From the NCBI RefSeq assembly GCF_900186965.1, contig NZ_LT906457.1, positions 1,142,501 through 1,206,500 of the forward strand: DNA of 64,000 bases, given 5' to 3'. Origin of the DNA: Legionella spiritensis (GTDB lineage: Bacteria; Pseudomonadota; Gammaproteobacteria; Legionellales; Legionellaceae). The notes beneath the pieces are model-generated. The model had not been told where the DNA came from, ran no database searches, and saw only the letters and a program-made list of their open reading frames with translations. The translations under genes and the position numbers were made by a program. How positions within the stretch are numbered: the first letter of the stretch is position 1; the number at the start of each line of letters is the position of its first letter. Below are positions 1 to 8,798 of this stretch, piece after piece.

Positions 1-687
1 CGTATAGACTTTGGACATGGCCAGACAATAGGCTTCCACATTTAATTGTCCGGAAACAGTCAGAAACGTTTCACGGCCAAAAAAGTCCTGGGAAAAATCA
101 ATCAATCCCTGCGGTGTTTTCGGTAAATGAAGCAGATCCAGGGTGCTGACCCGAAACATTTCACCGGCGCCTTCGCAGTCGCTGGCGGTAATAATCGGTG
201 TGTGTATCCAGAAAAAACCACGTTCGTGAAAAAAGCGATGAACAGCCTGTGACAGGCAATGACGGATACGGGTTACGGCGCTGATGGTGTTGGTGCGCGG
301 TCTGAGATGAGCCACGTCACGTAAAAACTCCATGGTATGGCGTTTTGCCTGTATCGGATAGCTTTCGGGATTTTCAACCCAGCCTGCCACCGTGAGATTT
401 TCAACCTGAATTTCAAAACTTTGGCCTTTTCCCTGCGAGGCAACCAGTTTACCGGTTGCCGTAATAGCACAGCCTGAGGTTAATTTAAGTATCTCCTGCT
501 GGTAGTTGTCCACCTGATCCGTGACAACAAGCTGAATAGGCGCGAAACAGGAACCATCATGCAGGTTAATGAATGACAAACCCATTTTGGAATCGCGGCG
601 TGTTTTAACCCATCCTCTCACCGTGACGGTTTCATCAATACTTATTTCACCGTCCAGGCATTGTTTTATCGTATATACTTCTGACAT
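1..687 (-). CDS. asnS: Asparaginyl-tRNA synthetase, N-terminal part (cut by window edge)
   Basis: Charges tRNA-Asn with asparagine in the cytoplasm. About 229 N-terminal codons are visible; the rest lies beyond position 1. The translated start ([13 protein letters not shown]) leads into an OB-fold anticodon-binding domain with [12 protein letters not shown] and FINLHDGSC near residues 20-45. The beginning of the class II catalytic core follows (residues about 115-220), with [40 protein letters not shown] and [13 protein letters not shown]. The GEMF and SGQLNVE segments are typical of AsnS rather than AspS. The start is the ATG at 687-685, preceded on the minus strand by GGAG about six bases upstream. 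It stands alone, divergent from the next gene. Confidence 0.95.
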   Translation of the reverse strand, partial: MSEVYTIKQCLDGEISIDETVTVRGWVKTRRDSKMGLSFINLHDGSCFAPIQLVVTDQVDNYQQEILKLTSGCAITATGKLVASQGKGQSFEIQVENLTVAGWVENPESYPIQAKRHTMEFLRDVAHLRPRTNTISAVTRIRHCLSQAVHRFFHERGFFWIHTPIITASDCEGAGEMFRVSTLDLLHLPKTPQGLIDFSQDFFGRETFLTVSGQLNVEAYCLAMSKVYT

Positions 688-935
688 GATGTACTCCAAA
701 AGAAAAACTGAAATCCTGTAATTCAGACTTCGTGAATAAAAATTTTCACAGAGCCGGGGCAGACTCTTAATATCAGGGTTACATGGGTGAGCGTTCTCTC
801 AGGTACGCTCCCGGAAGAGGAAGACCGCTCTGAAAAAATGAATAGTTTATCCTGAAATTATCTTTCTAACCACAGATTGAGGTTCAATTAACCATTGAGT
901 ACGATAATACACGTAATAAAATAGTGAGGAAACTT

Positions 936-1499
936 ATGCCATATGTTATCGCGATGATTGTAATGGCTCTCTGGTCATCACAACTGGTTGCACAGGACAC
1001 GGAGCTTAAATTGTACCGGCCATTCGGGGAGGAAATGTCTCGCGGCCGATTGATTGTAAGCCATCAGGTGGGAGGGGTGTGCATACAGCAATCCATGCGC
1101 ATCAAAAGAGAGGATGCCTGGCGTTGTATCGCGGCTGGCAAAACCTACGATCCCTGTTTCATCAGGAAATTTGGTAGTCATCTTGAAGCGGTCTGTCCCG
1201 CTTCACCCTGGGCCGGGAACGGGGTGCTGGTGAAACTTGATAGACCGGCGGATAATAACGATCTTGTCGAGCTGGATATGTCCAAAACCTATCCGTGGGC
1301 TGTTGAATTGGCGACGGGAGAAAAATGCGAAGCTATTGACGATGATGAAACCTATGACAATCTTCCTGTCCGCTATCGTTGCGACAGTCAAACCGTATTG
1401 ATTGGACATTTGCAACGTTGCAAGGCAATCTGGACCATTCTGCAACGGGGTATTACCGGCCAGGTTACGACGGCTGCGTTGAAAAAGGCCTGGTTTTAG
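936..1499 (+). CDS. Exported cysteine-rich protein of unknown function
   Basis: Not recognised. The product is 187 aa and begins with a hydrophobic segment (MPYVIAMIVMALWSSQLVAQ) that looks like a cleavable signal peptide ending VAQ-D. The mature part contains seven cysteines in short motifs (GGVCIQ, WRCIA, DPCF, AVCPAS, EKCEA, YRCDS, QRCKA), which fits a disulfide-bonded periplasmic or secreted protein. A GTG at 924 in the same frame could add four residues. The ATG at 936 is preferred because GAGGA at 926-930 then lies five bases upstream as its ribosome-binding site. The 248 bases before it, back to asnS, show no other feature. Just after the stop, 1504-1526 resembles the end of a repeat also seen at 14050-14075. 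Confidence 0.7.
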   Translation: MPYVIAMIVMALWSSQLVAQDTELKLYRPFGEEMSRGRLIVSHQVGGVCIQQSMRIKREDAWRCIAAGKTYDPCFIRKFGSHLEAVCPASPWAGNGVLVKLDRPADNNDLVELDMSKTYPWAVELATGEKCEAIDDDETYDNLPVRYRCDSQTVLIGHLQRCKAIWTILQRGITGQVTTAALKKAWF

Positions 1500-1678
1500 C
1501 CGTGAAACAGAATGAGGACACGCCCTGGTCTCCGGGTATTATTGATTCCGTCCTGCTCCAGAGGACGGAATTTTTTCATATTGAGTTGAAATTCAACAAG
1601 GCCTCAACGGTTTATGAGAATAACCCGTGAATTTTATGTGCTAAACTTTGTATAGAAAATATCTAAAAGGAGTTGGTG

Positions 1679-2077
1679 ATGCAAGAATCTCTACTGTCTC
1701 TTCTAATGGCTCAGATTTTTGGATTTTACTTTCTGATCATTGCTATTGTTATGATAACAAGACCAAGGTATTACAGCAGTATATTAACCAACCTGAAAGA
1801 TTGTCGGGTTACCGCATTTGCGGCGGCTACCTTTTCATTGTTCATTGGCCTTCTGTTGGTGATTACCCATAACATCTGGGTTTTTGAATCCGAAGTCATT
1901 ATAACGATAGTTGCATGGCTGATTTTAATCCAATCCATTCTCTGGTTATCTATACCGGAAAAAATGATGGTCTGGAGTCATTGGTACTATTCTGGCGTAC
2001 GATATTATATAACGGCGATAATCATGGGCATTATTGGCATTTTGCTACTGGCGCATGGATTTTATCTGTTTATATAA
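1679..2077 (+). CDS. Small four-helix inner-membrane protein, unknown
   Basis: A 132-aa, strongly hydrophobic protein with four likely membrane spans: residues about 5-25, 43-62, 70-90 and 108-130. The only clear polar stretches are the loops around RPRYYSS, NLKDCR and PEKMMVWSHWYYSGVRYY. No family is recognised. TTG (1673) and GTG (1676) codons precede the ATG at 1679. The ATG is preferred because AAAAGGAG at 1665-1672 sits six bases before it. It converges with maiA, whose stop is 16 bases past this gene's stop. There is no catalytic motif. Confidence 0.65.
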   Translation: MQESLLSLLMAQIFGFYFLIIAIVMITRPRYYSSILTNLKDCRVTAFAAATFSLFIGLLLVITHNIWVFESEVIITIVAWLILIQSILWLSIPEKMMVWSHWYYSGVRYYITAIIMGIIGILLLAHGFYLFI

Positions 2078-2092
2078 TCTATACACGCTGTA

Positions 2093-2716
2093 CTAGGGTG
2101 CTGCGTCCCTGAAGGCCGCGAGTGAGAGACAATGCTCATTGATAGCATTGATCACGGGATATTGTTCCATGGGAAACTCAAAGCGGTGGGCGTTATACAC
2201 TTGTGGAATCAGGCAAATGTCAGCCAGACTCACTTCATGACCATAACAAAAGTGGTGTTTGCGAGGCTCTTCCCTAAGCTTTTTTTCCACAGCATCAAAG
2301 CCCGTGCGCAGCCAGTGATGATACCAGGATTGTATCTGTTCGTCCGACGCGTTAAGTTGCTGGCGCAAGCGGTATAGTACCCGCAAATTGTTCAATGGGT
2401 GGATATCGCAGGCGATCATTAATGCGATACTTCGCACAAAAGCGCGCCCAAGAGGCGTTTGCGGCAGTAGAGCCGGGGTAGGGCATATTTCTTCAAGGTA
2501 TTCGATAATGGCCAACGACTGGTTGATGATATGGCCATTTTCATCCAGTGTCGGTACAAGTCCCTGCGGATTCATGGCCAGATAATCCGGATGATGTTGT
2601 TCACCTCCGTTATTAACCAAATGAACAGCCAGCTTTTCATAGCTGATATTTTTCAGATTGAGTGCGATGCGTACCCGGTAACTGGCTGTTGAACGAAAAT
2701 AGTCGAAAAGTTTCAT
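2093..2716 (-). CDS. maiA: Maleylacetoacetate isomerase (zeta-class GST)
   Basis: Glutathione-dependent isomerisation of maleylacetoacetate to fumarylacetoacetate, the fourth step of tyrosine degradation. The 207 aa match the family length. The thioredoxin-fold domain begins MKLFDYFRSTASYRVRIALNLK, with the SSxxxRVRIAL-type active-site region of zeta GSTs (here S-T-A-S-Y-R). NPQGLVPTL carries the cis-Pro loop and QSLAIIEYLEE the glutathione-binding Ser. The helical domain follows with GHEVSLADICLIPQVYNA. It lies 16 bases downstream of hpd and is probably cotranscribed with it. No fumarylacetoacetase gene lies next to it. Its stop is the TAG of a CTAG at 2093-2096. Confidence 0.9.
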   Translation of the reverse strand: MKLFDYFRSTASYRVRIALNLKNISYEKLAVHLVNNGGEQHHPDYLAMNPQGLVPTLDENGHIINQSLAIIEYLEEICPTPALLPQTPLGRAFVRSIALMIACDIHPLNNLRVLYRLRQQLNASDEQIQSWYHHWLRTGFDAVEKKLREEPRKHHFCYGHEVSLADICLIPQVYNAHRFEFPMEQYPVINAINEHCLSLAAFRDAAP

Positions 2717-2732
2717 ATTATCTTTCGTACTC

Positions 2733-3791
2733 TTAACGGGATTCCTTTAATGTACCGCGTCGTATTTGATCGCGTTCAATCGCTTCAAACAGAGCCTGAA
2801 AATTACCTTCTCCAAAGCCTTCGTTACCACGGCGTTGAATAATTTCAAAAAAGACCGGTCCAAAAACATTTTCGGTAAAAATCTGCAGCAACAGGCCGGT
2901 TTCCTTTTCCTTTCCACCGTCAATTAATATTTTTTCCTTCTGAAGTTGCTGGATTGGTTCCTGATGCCAGGGGATTCGGTCGTTGAGCATTTCATAATAG
3001 GTGTCCGGCACATCAAGGAAATCGACACCGGCGTGACGCAAGGCGTGAACTGTGTGGTAAATATCGTTAGTGCTTAAGGCTATGTGTTGAATACCCTCGC
3101 CTTTATAATCATGAAGAAATTCCTCGATCTGGGAGCGATCATCTTTTGATTCATTCAATGGAATTTTGATTTTTCCGCACGGACTGGCTAATGCCCGACT
3201 TACCAATCCTGTCATTTGACCTTTGATGTTAAAGAAACGAATTTCACTGAAATTAAAAATGGATTCATAAAATTGCGCCCACTTATCCATATTGCCGCGA
3301 TAAACGTTGTGCGTCAGGTGATCAATCTGATTAAGGCCGCAACCCTGTTCCGGATGAGACGAGGTGGTATAGTTCCAATGGTTTGCAAACGGCTGATGAT
3401 TCTCATCCACGAAGTAAATGACACTGCCGCCAATCGCTTGAATGGCCGGTAAGCCATGAGTCGCGTGTTCGCAGTCTTTAAATGGCGTGGCACCATGTTT
3501 GATGGCGTGGGAGTAGGCTTTTTGAGCGTCATGGGTTTTAAAACCCATGGCACAGGCTCCCGCTCCATGAGTTTTAGCATGTTCCTGAGGTTGGCTATCA
3601 GTCGTTGCGTTGACGATAAACTGGATATTGCCTTGTTGATAGAGGGTAATATCCTGATCTTTATGAACGGCTCTGACATGAAAACCCATTTCGAGAAATT
3701 GTTTGTGCAAAATCTTTTTATCCGGAGCGGAAAATTCCAGGAAAGCGAATCCGTCCAGTCCACACGGGTTCTGTTCTGAGTGTTGATTCAT
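2733..3791 (-). CDS. hpd: 4-hydroxyphenylpyruvate dioxygenase (legiolysin type)
   Basis: Converts 4-hydroxyphenylpyruvate to homogentisate with Fe(II) and O2. At 352 aa it has the two vicinal-oxygen-chelate domains of bacterial HPPD. The iron triad is intact: His158 in IDHLTHNV, His236 in IQHIALSTND and Glu316 in FFEIIQRRG, which is followed by the usual C-terminal GFGEGNFQALFEAIERDQ. In Legionella the homologue is called legiolysin (Lly) and produces homogentisate, which autoxidises to the brown pyomelanin pigment. The start ATG at 3791 has AAGGAG just upstream. It sits between the O-methyltransferase (21-base gap) and maiA (16-base gap), so a three-gene operon is likely. Confidence 0.95.
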   Translation of the reverse strand: MNQHSEQNPCGLDGFAFLEFSAPDKKILHKQFLEMGFHVRAVHKDQDITLYQQGNIQFIVNATTDSQPQEHAKTHGAGACAMGFKTHDAQKAYSHAIKHGATPFKDCEHATHGLPAIQAIGGSVIYFVDENHQPFANHWNYTTSSHPEQGCGLNQIDHLTHNVYRGNMDKWAQFYESIFNFSEIRFFNIKGQMTGLVSRALASPCGKIKIPLNESKDDRSQIEEFLHDYKGEGIQHIALSTNDIYHTVHALRHAGVDFLDVPDTYYEMLNDRIPWHQEPIQQLQKEKILIDGGKEKETGLLLQIFTENVFGPVFFEIIQRRGNEGFGEGNFQALFEAIERDQIRRGTLKESR

Positions 3792-3812
3792 GATTTAACT
3801 CCTTATTTAGTC

Positions 3813-4502
3813 TCAAATCCTTTCGTTTTGAGAGTGATGTCGCGTGTTGCAAGGTTTGATCAAGAAAATTCCGTCTGCTATGGCCAGCAAGCTGGTATCG
3901 ACACGGTCATCGTGACGAATCATATCATTCAGGCGACGAATTTCACGTGTCTGGCCATCGTTGACTGTTTCGTCAATAACTTTACCATCCCAGAATACAT
4001 TATCAACAGCAATCAATCCTGTCGGACTTACAAGTTGCAAAGCCAGTTCATAGTACTTTAGATAATTGGTTTTGTCTGCGTCGATAAAAATAAAGTCAAA
4101 CTGGTGTCCGTAACCCTCCGTCAGCAAAGCTTCCATGGAGTCGAGTGCGGGACCCAAACGGAGTTTGATTTTGTTAGCCTGACCGGCTTGTTGCCAGAAG
4201 GGATGGGCGACATTCGTCCATTCACTGTTTATATCACAGGTAATCAATTCCCCGTCGTCAGGCAGGGCCAGAGACATGGCCAGCGCGCTGTAGCCGGTAA
4301 AGGTTCCCAACTCCAGCACCTTGCGTGCCTGAATCAGCCTGACAAGAAACTGCATGAATTGTGCCTGATCCGGTGAGATCTGCATATTAGCCAGCGCCAG
4401 TTTGCCCGTTTCATCCCTTAACGCTTTTAATGCCGGATGTTCCCGAACGGAAACATCCAGCATGTAATTATACAACTCCGGTGTCATGTTTAAAAATTTC
4501 AT
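3813..4502 (-). CDS. SAM-dependent O-methyltransferase (caffeoyl-CoA/COMT-like family)
   Basis: A 229-aa class I methyltransferase of the methyltransferase_3 (caffeoyl-CoA O-methyltransferase-like) family. The SAM-binding motif I is VLELGTFTGYSALAMSLAL at about residues 61-79. The metal-binding and post-motif region FIFIDADKTNYLKYYE lies at about 137-152, and VDNVFWDGKV follows. Members methylate catechol-like hydroxyls with a divalent metal. It is first in the apparent operon with hpd and maiA, so a phenolic or aromatic substrate is a reasonable guess but is not shown. The ribosome-binding site is weak (AAAGATTATAGCT before the ATG). The last dozen residues (CNTRHHSQNERI) are not conserved in type. 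Confidence 0.85.
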   Translation of the reverse strand: MKFLNMTPELYNYMLDVSVREHPALKALRDETGKLALANMQISPDQAQFMQFLVRLIQARKVLELGTFTGYSALAMSLALPDDGELITCDINSEWTNVAHPFWQQAGQANKIKLRLGPALDSMEALLTEGYGHQFDFIFIDADKTNYLKYYELALQLVSPTGLIAVDNVFWDGKVIDETVNDGQTREIRRLNDMIRHDDRVDTSLLAIADGIFLIKPCNTRHHSQNERI

Positions 4503-4549
4503 AGCTATAATCTTTATTGTTATTGTATAAAGTCCTTGTTCGATACGTC

Positions 4550-4700
4550 CTGGTACTACAGTGGTATTTTGAAAAGGCTCCCTGTTTATGTACTCTTTTT
4601 TTGCTCATTGATTGTCATCTCCGCGCAGGCGGAGATCTATTTTAGCATGAATAGATTCCCGATTTCTCGGGAATGACAGAACTTACCACTGTAGTCCTAG
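4550..4700. repeat. Inverted-repeat element, type E (about 150 bp)
   Basis: The left end has TACTACAGTGGTA at 4554-4566 and the right end its inverted copy TACCACTGTAGT at 4684-4695, followed by CCTAG. Inside are two shorter inverted pairs, including CTCCGCGCAGGCGGAG and TTCCCGATTTCTCGGGAA. GTCAT...ATGAC halves are of the kind found in many proteobacterial intergenic repeats. There is no coding sequence. The CTAG at 4697-4700 contains, on the minus strand, the TAG stop of leucine dehydrogenase, so the element begins exactly at that gene's end. Confidence 0.7.
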
Positions 4701-5773
4701 GCCAGTTTTTCCTGAGCCAGCATGTCGGCAATGATACTGGCGGGGCGGTTTTCCTTTTCCGAACGGCTGAAAATTTCCAGTAAGGATGTGGCAATGCCGT
4801 CAATTTGTCTGATAACCATGTCCTGGGGTGTTTGCAAATATTTACTGGCCGCAAAAATCAGCCCGCCCGCGTTAATGACGTAGTCAGTGGCATAAAGAAT
4901 GCCTTTGTCGTGCAGCATTTGGCCATGATAGGTATGAGCCAGCTGATTATTGGCCGCTCCTGCTATGATGGTGGTTTGCAGTTGGTTAATGGTTATATCA
5001 TTGATGATAGAGCCGAGAGCACAGGGTGCGAAAACATCGCAGGGTATCTTGTGAATGAGGTCTGAACTGACGGAAGATGCTCCAAACTCCCTGATGGCAC
5101 GTTCCACCGCATCGTTGTTAACATCCGCTACGGTAAGCCTCGCTCCTTCTTCATGTAAATGTCTGGCCAGTTGATAACCGACATGTCCCAAACCCTGGAT
5201 AGCGATATGCAAACCGGCCAGTTTATCCTTACCCAGTTTGAATTCGACCGCGGCCTGTATCCCTCTCAGGACGCCTTTGGCGGTTGAGGGCGACGGATCG
5301 CCGTTATGGCTGGAGAGGCTGGCCACGTAGGGCGTGTGTTGTGCAATGATATCCATATCGTTTAGTTCCGTACCGCTGTCCAGCGCCGTAATATATCGGC
5401 CGCCAAGATCGTTAACAAACTGGCCGAAAGCATGAAAATAAGCGGCGTGATCATAAACACCGGATGGTTTGATGATAACGGATTTACCACCGCCAAGCGG
5501 TAAATTAACGGAAGCGGCCTTGTAGCTCATACCTCTGGCAAGGCGCATGGCATCATGAATGGCGTTTGCAGTGTTCGGGTATTCAATAAACCGGCATCCT
5601 CCAAGGGCAGGGCCGAGTTTGGTGCTGTGAATGGCTACTATGGCTTTCATGCCTGTATGATTATCTACCTTGAAATGAATGTCCCCAAATCCGTGTGAAA
5701 TTGCATAATCCAGAAAATCATCTTGAACCATTGAATTTGTATCATTTTTTTTCATTTTATCAATAGACATCAT
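4697..5773 (-). CDS. ldh: Leucine dehydrogenase (Glu/Leu/Phe/Val dehydrogenase family)
   Basis: NAD-dependent oxidative deamination of branched-chain amino acids. The 358-aa length is usual for octameric Leu/Val dehydrogenases. The N-terminal substrate domain has GPALGGCRFIEY and the catalytic-lysine segments MSYKAASVNLPLGGGKSVII (residues about 83-102). The Rossmann domain has GLGHVGYQLARHLHEEGA near residue 190, and the C-terminal part NYVINAGGLI-type sequence (DYVINAGGLIFAA). A TTG and two ATG codons are in phase at 5776, 5773 and 5770. AGGAGA at 5786-5781 is spaced seven bases from the ATG at 5773, which is therefore chosen. It is monocistronic. The stop lies in the CTAG boundary of the adjacent repeat. 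Confidence 0.92.
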   Translation of the reverse strand: MMSIDKMKKNDTNSMVQDDFLDYAISHGFGDIHFKVDNHTGMKAIVAIHSTKLGPALGGCRFIEYPNTANAIHDAMRLARGMSYKAASVNLPLGGGKSVIIKPSGVYDHAAYFHAFGQFVNDLGGRYITALDSGTELNDMDIIAQHTPYVASLSSHNGDPSPSTAKGVLRGIQAAVEFKLGKDKLAGLHIAIQGLGHVGYQLARHLHEEGARLTVADVNNDAVERAIREFGASSVSSDLIHKIPCDVFAPCALGSIINDITINQLQTTIIAGAANNQLAHTYHGQMLHDKGILYATDYVINAGGLIFAASKYLQTPQDMVIRQIDGIATSLLEIFSRSEKENRPASIIADMLAQEKLA

Positions 5774-5894
5774 CAACCAATCTCCTGTGAGGTTTTCGTG
5801 CCCATGTTATAGACCCAAATGGGCACTAAATCAATGAAATGTTCTTGCTTTCGACCTAAGAAAGATGTTGGTAGCATTTATTCCATGGTATACA

Positions 5895-6034
5895 CTAATA
5901 CCGTTTCCATTTGGTTTTGCAAGGTTTTAATTCTTAAAAAACGTCTACGTCCCGCAAATCAATCGCGGGACGTAGACAATTTTAGAACAATTTGTATATC
6001 ACAACCTTGCAAAACCAAATGGACACGGTACCAG
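5895..6034. repeat. Inverted-repeat element, type B (140 bp)
   Basis: Terminal inverted repeats of about 30 bases: CCGTTTCCATTTGGTTTTGC from 5901 and its complement GCAAAACCAAATGGACACGG ending near 6029. Outer CTAA is at 5895 and CCAG at 6031-6034. A second inverted pair lies inside (GTCTACGTCCCGC and GCGGGACGTAGAC, about 5943-5981). The ends match those of the copies at 33053-33250 and 34012-34172. It fills most of the space between ldh and the exported protein at 6070. Confidence 0.8.
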
Positions 6035-6069
6035 GTTGATATTTCATAACGCGAAACATGGAGAGAGGC

Positions 6070-6795
6070 ATGAAAAAACTAGCGGCACTACTACTCCTCG
6101 GCACAATAAGCCACGTTGCAACGGCTACCGAACTACCGCCTGCGCCGCGTCCCACACTGGATAAAGTAGCTTTTCAGGTCACAGCCCGGCAATGGGTCAG
6201 CACGAAAACCGCGCTGGTAAAGGTGAACATCAATGCGACTTTAAATCAGTCCGATCTTGTTAAAGCTCGTGCGGATATTATGAGTCATTTAGGCAAAATT
6301 GCCAGTGGAGAATGGCATATTACCCAGTTTGATCGTTCCCAGGATAGTTCCGGCCTTGATAAATTATATGTTGAGGCGCAAACCAGGGTGCCGCAGGCCA
6401 GCCTGACCAATATTTATCAGAATGCTAAAAGTGTCAGCAAACCGGGTGCTACTTATAAAGTGAGTGCTGTGGATTTCAAGCCCGGCCTGGAAGAAATTCA
6501 GAAAGTAAAAGCACAGTTGCGCGAACAGTTGTATCAACTGGTGAATGCTGAAATAGCCCGTCTGAACAAAGTCTACACCGAGCAACATTATACGGTGAAT
6601 CGGCTTGTTGTCACGGATGGCAATGCTCAGCCTGTTCAGCCCGCCGCTTATAAAGCCCGTGAAATGAATACCATGATGCTGGCCGCATCACCGGCTCCGG
6701 CGTTAACCGTCAGTAATGAATTAATCATGACCGCTGTTGCCGAGGCGGCATCCAATCGTCAGGAATCGGGTGTTGCCGCCAATGCAAGTCAGTAA
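6070..6795 (+). CDS. Exported protein, possibly SIMPL-like, unknown function
   Basis: A 241-aa protein with a clear signal peptide (MKKLAALLLLGTISHVATA, cleavage before TELPPAP). The mature part has alternating beta and helical segments: VAFQVTARQWVSTKTALVKVNINATL, WHITQFDRSQDSSGLDKLYVEAQTRV and a long helix EIQKVKAQLREQLYQLVNAEIARLNK. This pattern recalls SIMPL (DUF541) periplasmic domains, but the resemblance is weak and not relied on. An ATG at 6058 would add four residues. The ATG at 6070 is preferred because GGAG at 6060-6063 is six bases upstream. Its 3' end overlaps the next gene by 14 bases, suggesting cotranscription with ugpQ and ugpB. Confidence 0.65.
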   Translation: MKKLAALLLLGTISHVATATELPPAPRPTLDKVAFQVTARQWVSTKTALVKVNINATLNQSDLVKARADIMSHLGKIASGEWHITQFDRSQDSSGLDKLYVEAQTRVPQASLTNIYQNAKSVSKPGATYKVSAVDFKPGLEEIQKVKAQLREQLYQLVNAEIARLNKVYTEQHYTVNRLVVTDGNAQPVQPAAYKAREMNTMMLAASPAPALTVSNELIMTAVAEAASNRQESGVAANASQ

Positions 6796-7504
6796 TAAAG
6801 TTATCGCGCATCGAGGGGCATCCGCCTATGCCCCTGAAAATACTCTGGCCGCTTTTAACAAGGCGTTAGCCATGGGTTGCCGGTGTGTCGAGTTTGATGT
6901 GATTCTGAGTGCGGATGGAGAGCCTTTTGTTTTTCATGACGAATCGTTGAAACGGACAACCAATGGCCAGGGCAGGATTGGTGAAGTAACGGCTGAATAT
7001 CTGCAGTCTCTGGATGCGGGAAGCTGGTTTTCAAAATCCTGGCGTGATGAGAAAATTCCCCACTTTCGTGATGTGCTGAAATGGCTCGTATTCACGGAGT
7101 GCCATGCCAATATTGAAATCAAGCCATACCCCGGCAAGTCGGAAGAGACAACCGTTACCGTATTGTCATACCTTCACCGTCATTGGCCGGCAGCTACGTC
7201 TTTGCCCCTGGTCTCCAGTTTTGACTGGTCTGTTCTGACATTGTGTCGTACCCTGGCACCGGAAATGCCGCTTGGTTTGCTGCTGGATGAGTGGGATGAC
7301 CACTGGGCAGGCAAGGCTGGTGAATTGCAGTGCTATTCCATTCATTTGAACCGCCGTATTCTTAATGCCAAGCGTGTCCAGACAATAAAAGAACAGGGTT
7401 ATCAGGTGTTTGCCTACACCGTAAACCGTAAGCGCCAGGCCATGAAATTGCTGGAGTGGGGCGTGGATGCGGTGTTTAGTGATTATCCCGATTTATTATC
7501 ATGA
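6782..7504 (+). CDS. ugpQ: Glycerophosphodiester phosphodiesterase
   Basis: Hydrolyses glycerophosphodiesters to sn-glycerol 3-phosphate and an alcohol. At 240 aa it lacks a signal peptide, so it is the cytoplasmic UgpQ type rather than periplasmic GlpQ. Family motifs are complete. IAHRGASAYAPENTLAAF opens the TIM barrel with the catalytic His and the Glu-Asn. VEFDV carries metal-binding Glu/Asp, and FHDESLKRTTNGQG carries the second catalytic His. NIEIKP and a C-terminal VFSDYPDLL follow. The ATG at 6782 gives the conserved start; upstream in-frame codons lie inside the preceding gene. Its stop overlaps the ugpB start (ATGA), so the two are coupled. Confidence 0.9.
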   Translation: MQVSNKVIAHRGASAYAPENTLAAFNKALAMGCRCVEFDVILSADGEPFVFHDESLKRTTNGQGRIGEVTAEYLQSLDAGSWFSKSWRDEKIPHFRDVLKWLVFTECHANIEIKPYPGKSEETTVTVLSYLHRHWPAATSLPLVSSFDWSVLTLCRTLAPEMPLGLLLDEWDDHWAGKAGELQCYSIHLNRRILNAKRVQTIKEQGYQVFAYTVNRKRQAMKLLEWGVDAVFSDYPDLLS

Positions 7505-8775
7505 AGCGTATCGTTTTATTCATTATTTTATTTATTCAGGCTTATAGTCTTGCAGCAAAACCGGTTGAACTGGTTTTGTGGCATTCTCTGGCCGGGCAGT
7601 TGGGTAATGAATTGAAACAATTAATTCATGATTTTAATGAAAGTCAGCAAGATGTCGTGGTAAAACCTGTCTACAAGGGGGATTATATTGATTCCCTGAC
7701 CAGTTTTGCCGCCGCGTTTCGCGCGAAACAACCCCCTGTTCTCATTCAGGTGTTTGAGGTTGGGACTGCGACCATGCTGAACCCGAAAGGTATCATCAAG
7801 CCCGCGGACGACATTATGATTGAAAACGGCTACCTCCTGCCCAAGACCAGTTTTTTTCCTGCCGTCAGAGATTATTACAGCCAGTCCGGCAAGCTGCAGG
7901 CCCTGCCTTTTAATACGTCTGTACCGGTGATATTTTATAATGCCGATGTTCTGGCGAAAGCGGGTTATTCCGGAGACAATTTTCCGAAAACATGGGAGGC
8001 GATGGATCGTTTGGCCGCCAGACTTAAACAAAGCGGGGCAGTATGTGTTTACAGTTCCGCCTATCCGTCGTGGATTCAGATAGAATCGTTCTCCTCGTTG
8101 CACGGGTTGCCCATGACCGATCATCATTCTCATAAAGCCATATATAACAATCAGGCCGTAATACGTCATCTTGAGCGCTTGCGACGTTGGCAAAAACAAC
8201 ATTATTTTGAGTATGGAGGCCGCACCAGTGACGCGACGGTTTTGTTTACCAGCGGTCGTTGCGCCATGTTTAGCCAGTCTTCAGGTAGTTACAATAGCCT
8301 CGTGGCGCTGGTCAGGTTTCCTGTCGGGGTCGCCGCGTTACCATTGGATAGTCAGGCGAGCCAAAAACGCTATCCTAATGTGGCGGGAGGCGCCGCGCTT
8401 TGGGCGGTGAGCGGGTATTCCCCCGAGGTTTATCGTGGTGTGGCCAGATTTTATGCTTATCTGACGCAACCCGAAAATCAACTCCGCTGGCATCAACGAA
8501 CCGGTTATATTCCTGTTGGTTTGAGTGGCGTTTATAAAGATCTGGCGACAAGGAGCGACCATCCGGCTCTCAGGATAGCCCGACTTGATTTATCGGATAA
8601 CAATCGGAGCGATATGGCGCATTCAGGACCTCAAAATCAAATCCGCACGATTAACGACGAAGCGATGGAGGCTATTTTCAGCGGCCTTAAAACGCCGAAG
8701 CAGGCTATGGACGATGCCGTTTTGCGGGCAAACTATACGATTATGCGCTTTTTACGAAATACCGGCAGTCATTGA
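7501..8775 (+). CDS. ugpB: sn-glycerol-3-phosphate ABC transporter, substrate-binding protein
   Basis: A 424-aa periplasmic solute-binding protein with signal peptide MKRIVLFIILFIQAYSLAA. The mature start PVELVLWHSLAGQLGNELKQL is typical of UgpB/MalE cluster proteins. Further conserved parts are LPFNTSVPVIFYNADVLAKAG, PKTWEAMDRLAARL, VAGGAALWAVSGYSPEVYRGVARFYAYL and TGYIPV. UgpB binds glycerol 3-phosphate and glycerophosphodiesters and hands them to UgpAE, energised by UgpC. Coupling to the diesterase gene supports this substrate. The permease and ATPase genes are not next to it: the following gene is an unrelated hydrolase, so UgpAEC must be encoded elsewhere or be absent. Confidence 0.88.
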   Translation: MKRIVLFIILFIQAYSLAAKPVELVLWHSLAGQLGNELKQLIHDFNESQQDVVVKPVYKGDYIDSLTSFAAAFRAKQPPVLIQVFEVGTATMLNPKGIIKPADDIMIENGYLLPKTSFFPAVRDYYSQSGKLQALPFNTSVPVIFYNADVLAKAGYSGDNFPKTWEAMDRLAARLKQSGAVCVYSSAYPSWIQIESFSSLHGLPMTDHHSHKAIYNNQAVIRHLERLRRWQKQHYFEYGGRTSDATVLFTSGRCAMFSQSSGSYNSLVALVRFPVGVAALPLDSQASQKRYPNVAGGAALWAVSGYSPEVYRGVARFYAYLTQPENQLRWHQRTGYIPVGLSGVYKDLATRSDHPALRIARLDLSDNNRSDMAHSGPQNQIRTINDEAMEAIFSGLKTPKQAMDDAVLRANYTIMRFLRNTGSH

Positions 8776-8798
8776 CGGATTAGCGAAAAGGAGGGGAT

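Noticed and set aside
1379-1630. Second reading frame continuing the exported cysteine-rich gene, suggesting a frameshift
   Set aside because: The 936-1499 frame has a proper signal peptide and stop. The alternative frame runs into repeat-like sequence at 1504-1526 and has no start signal.
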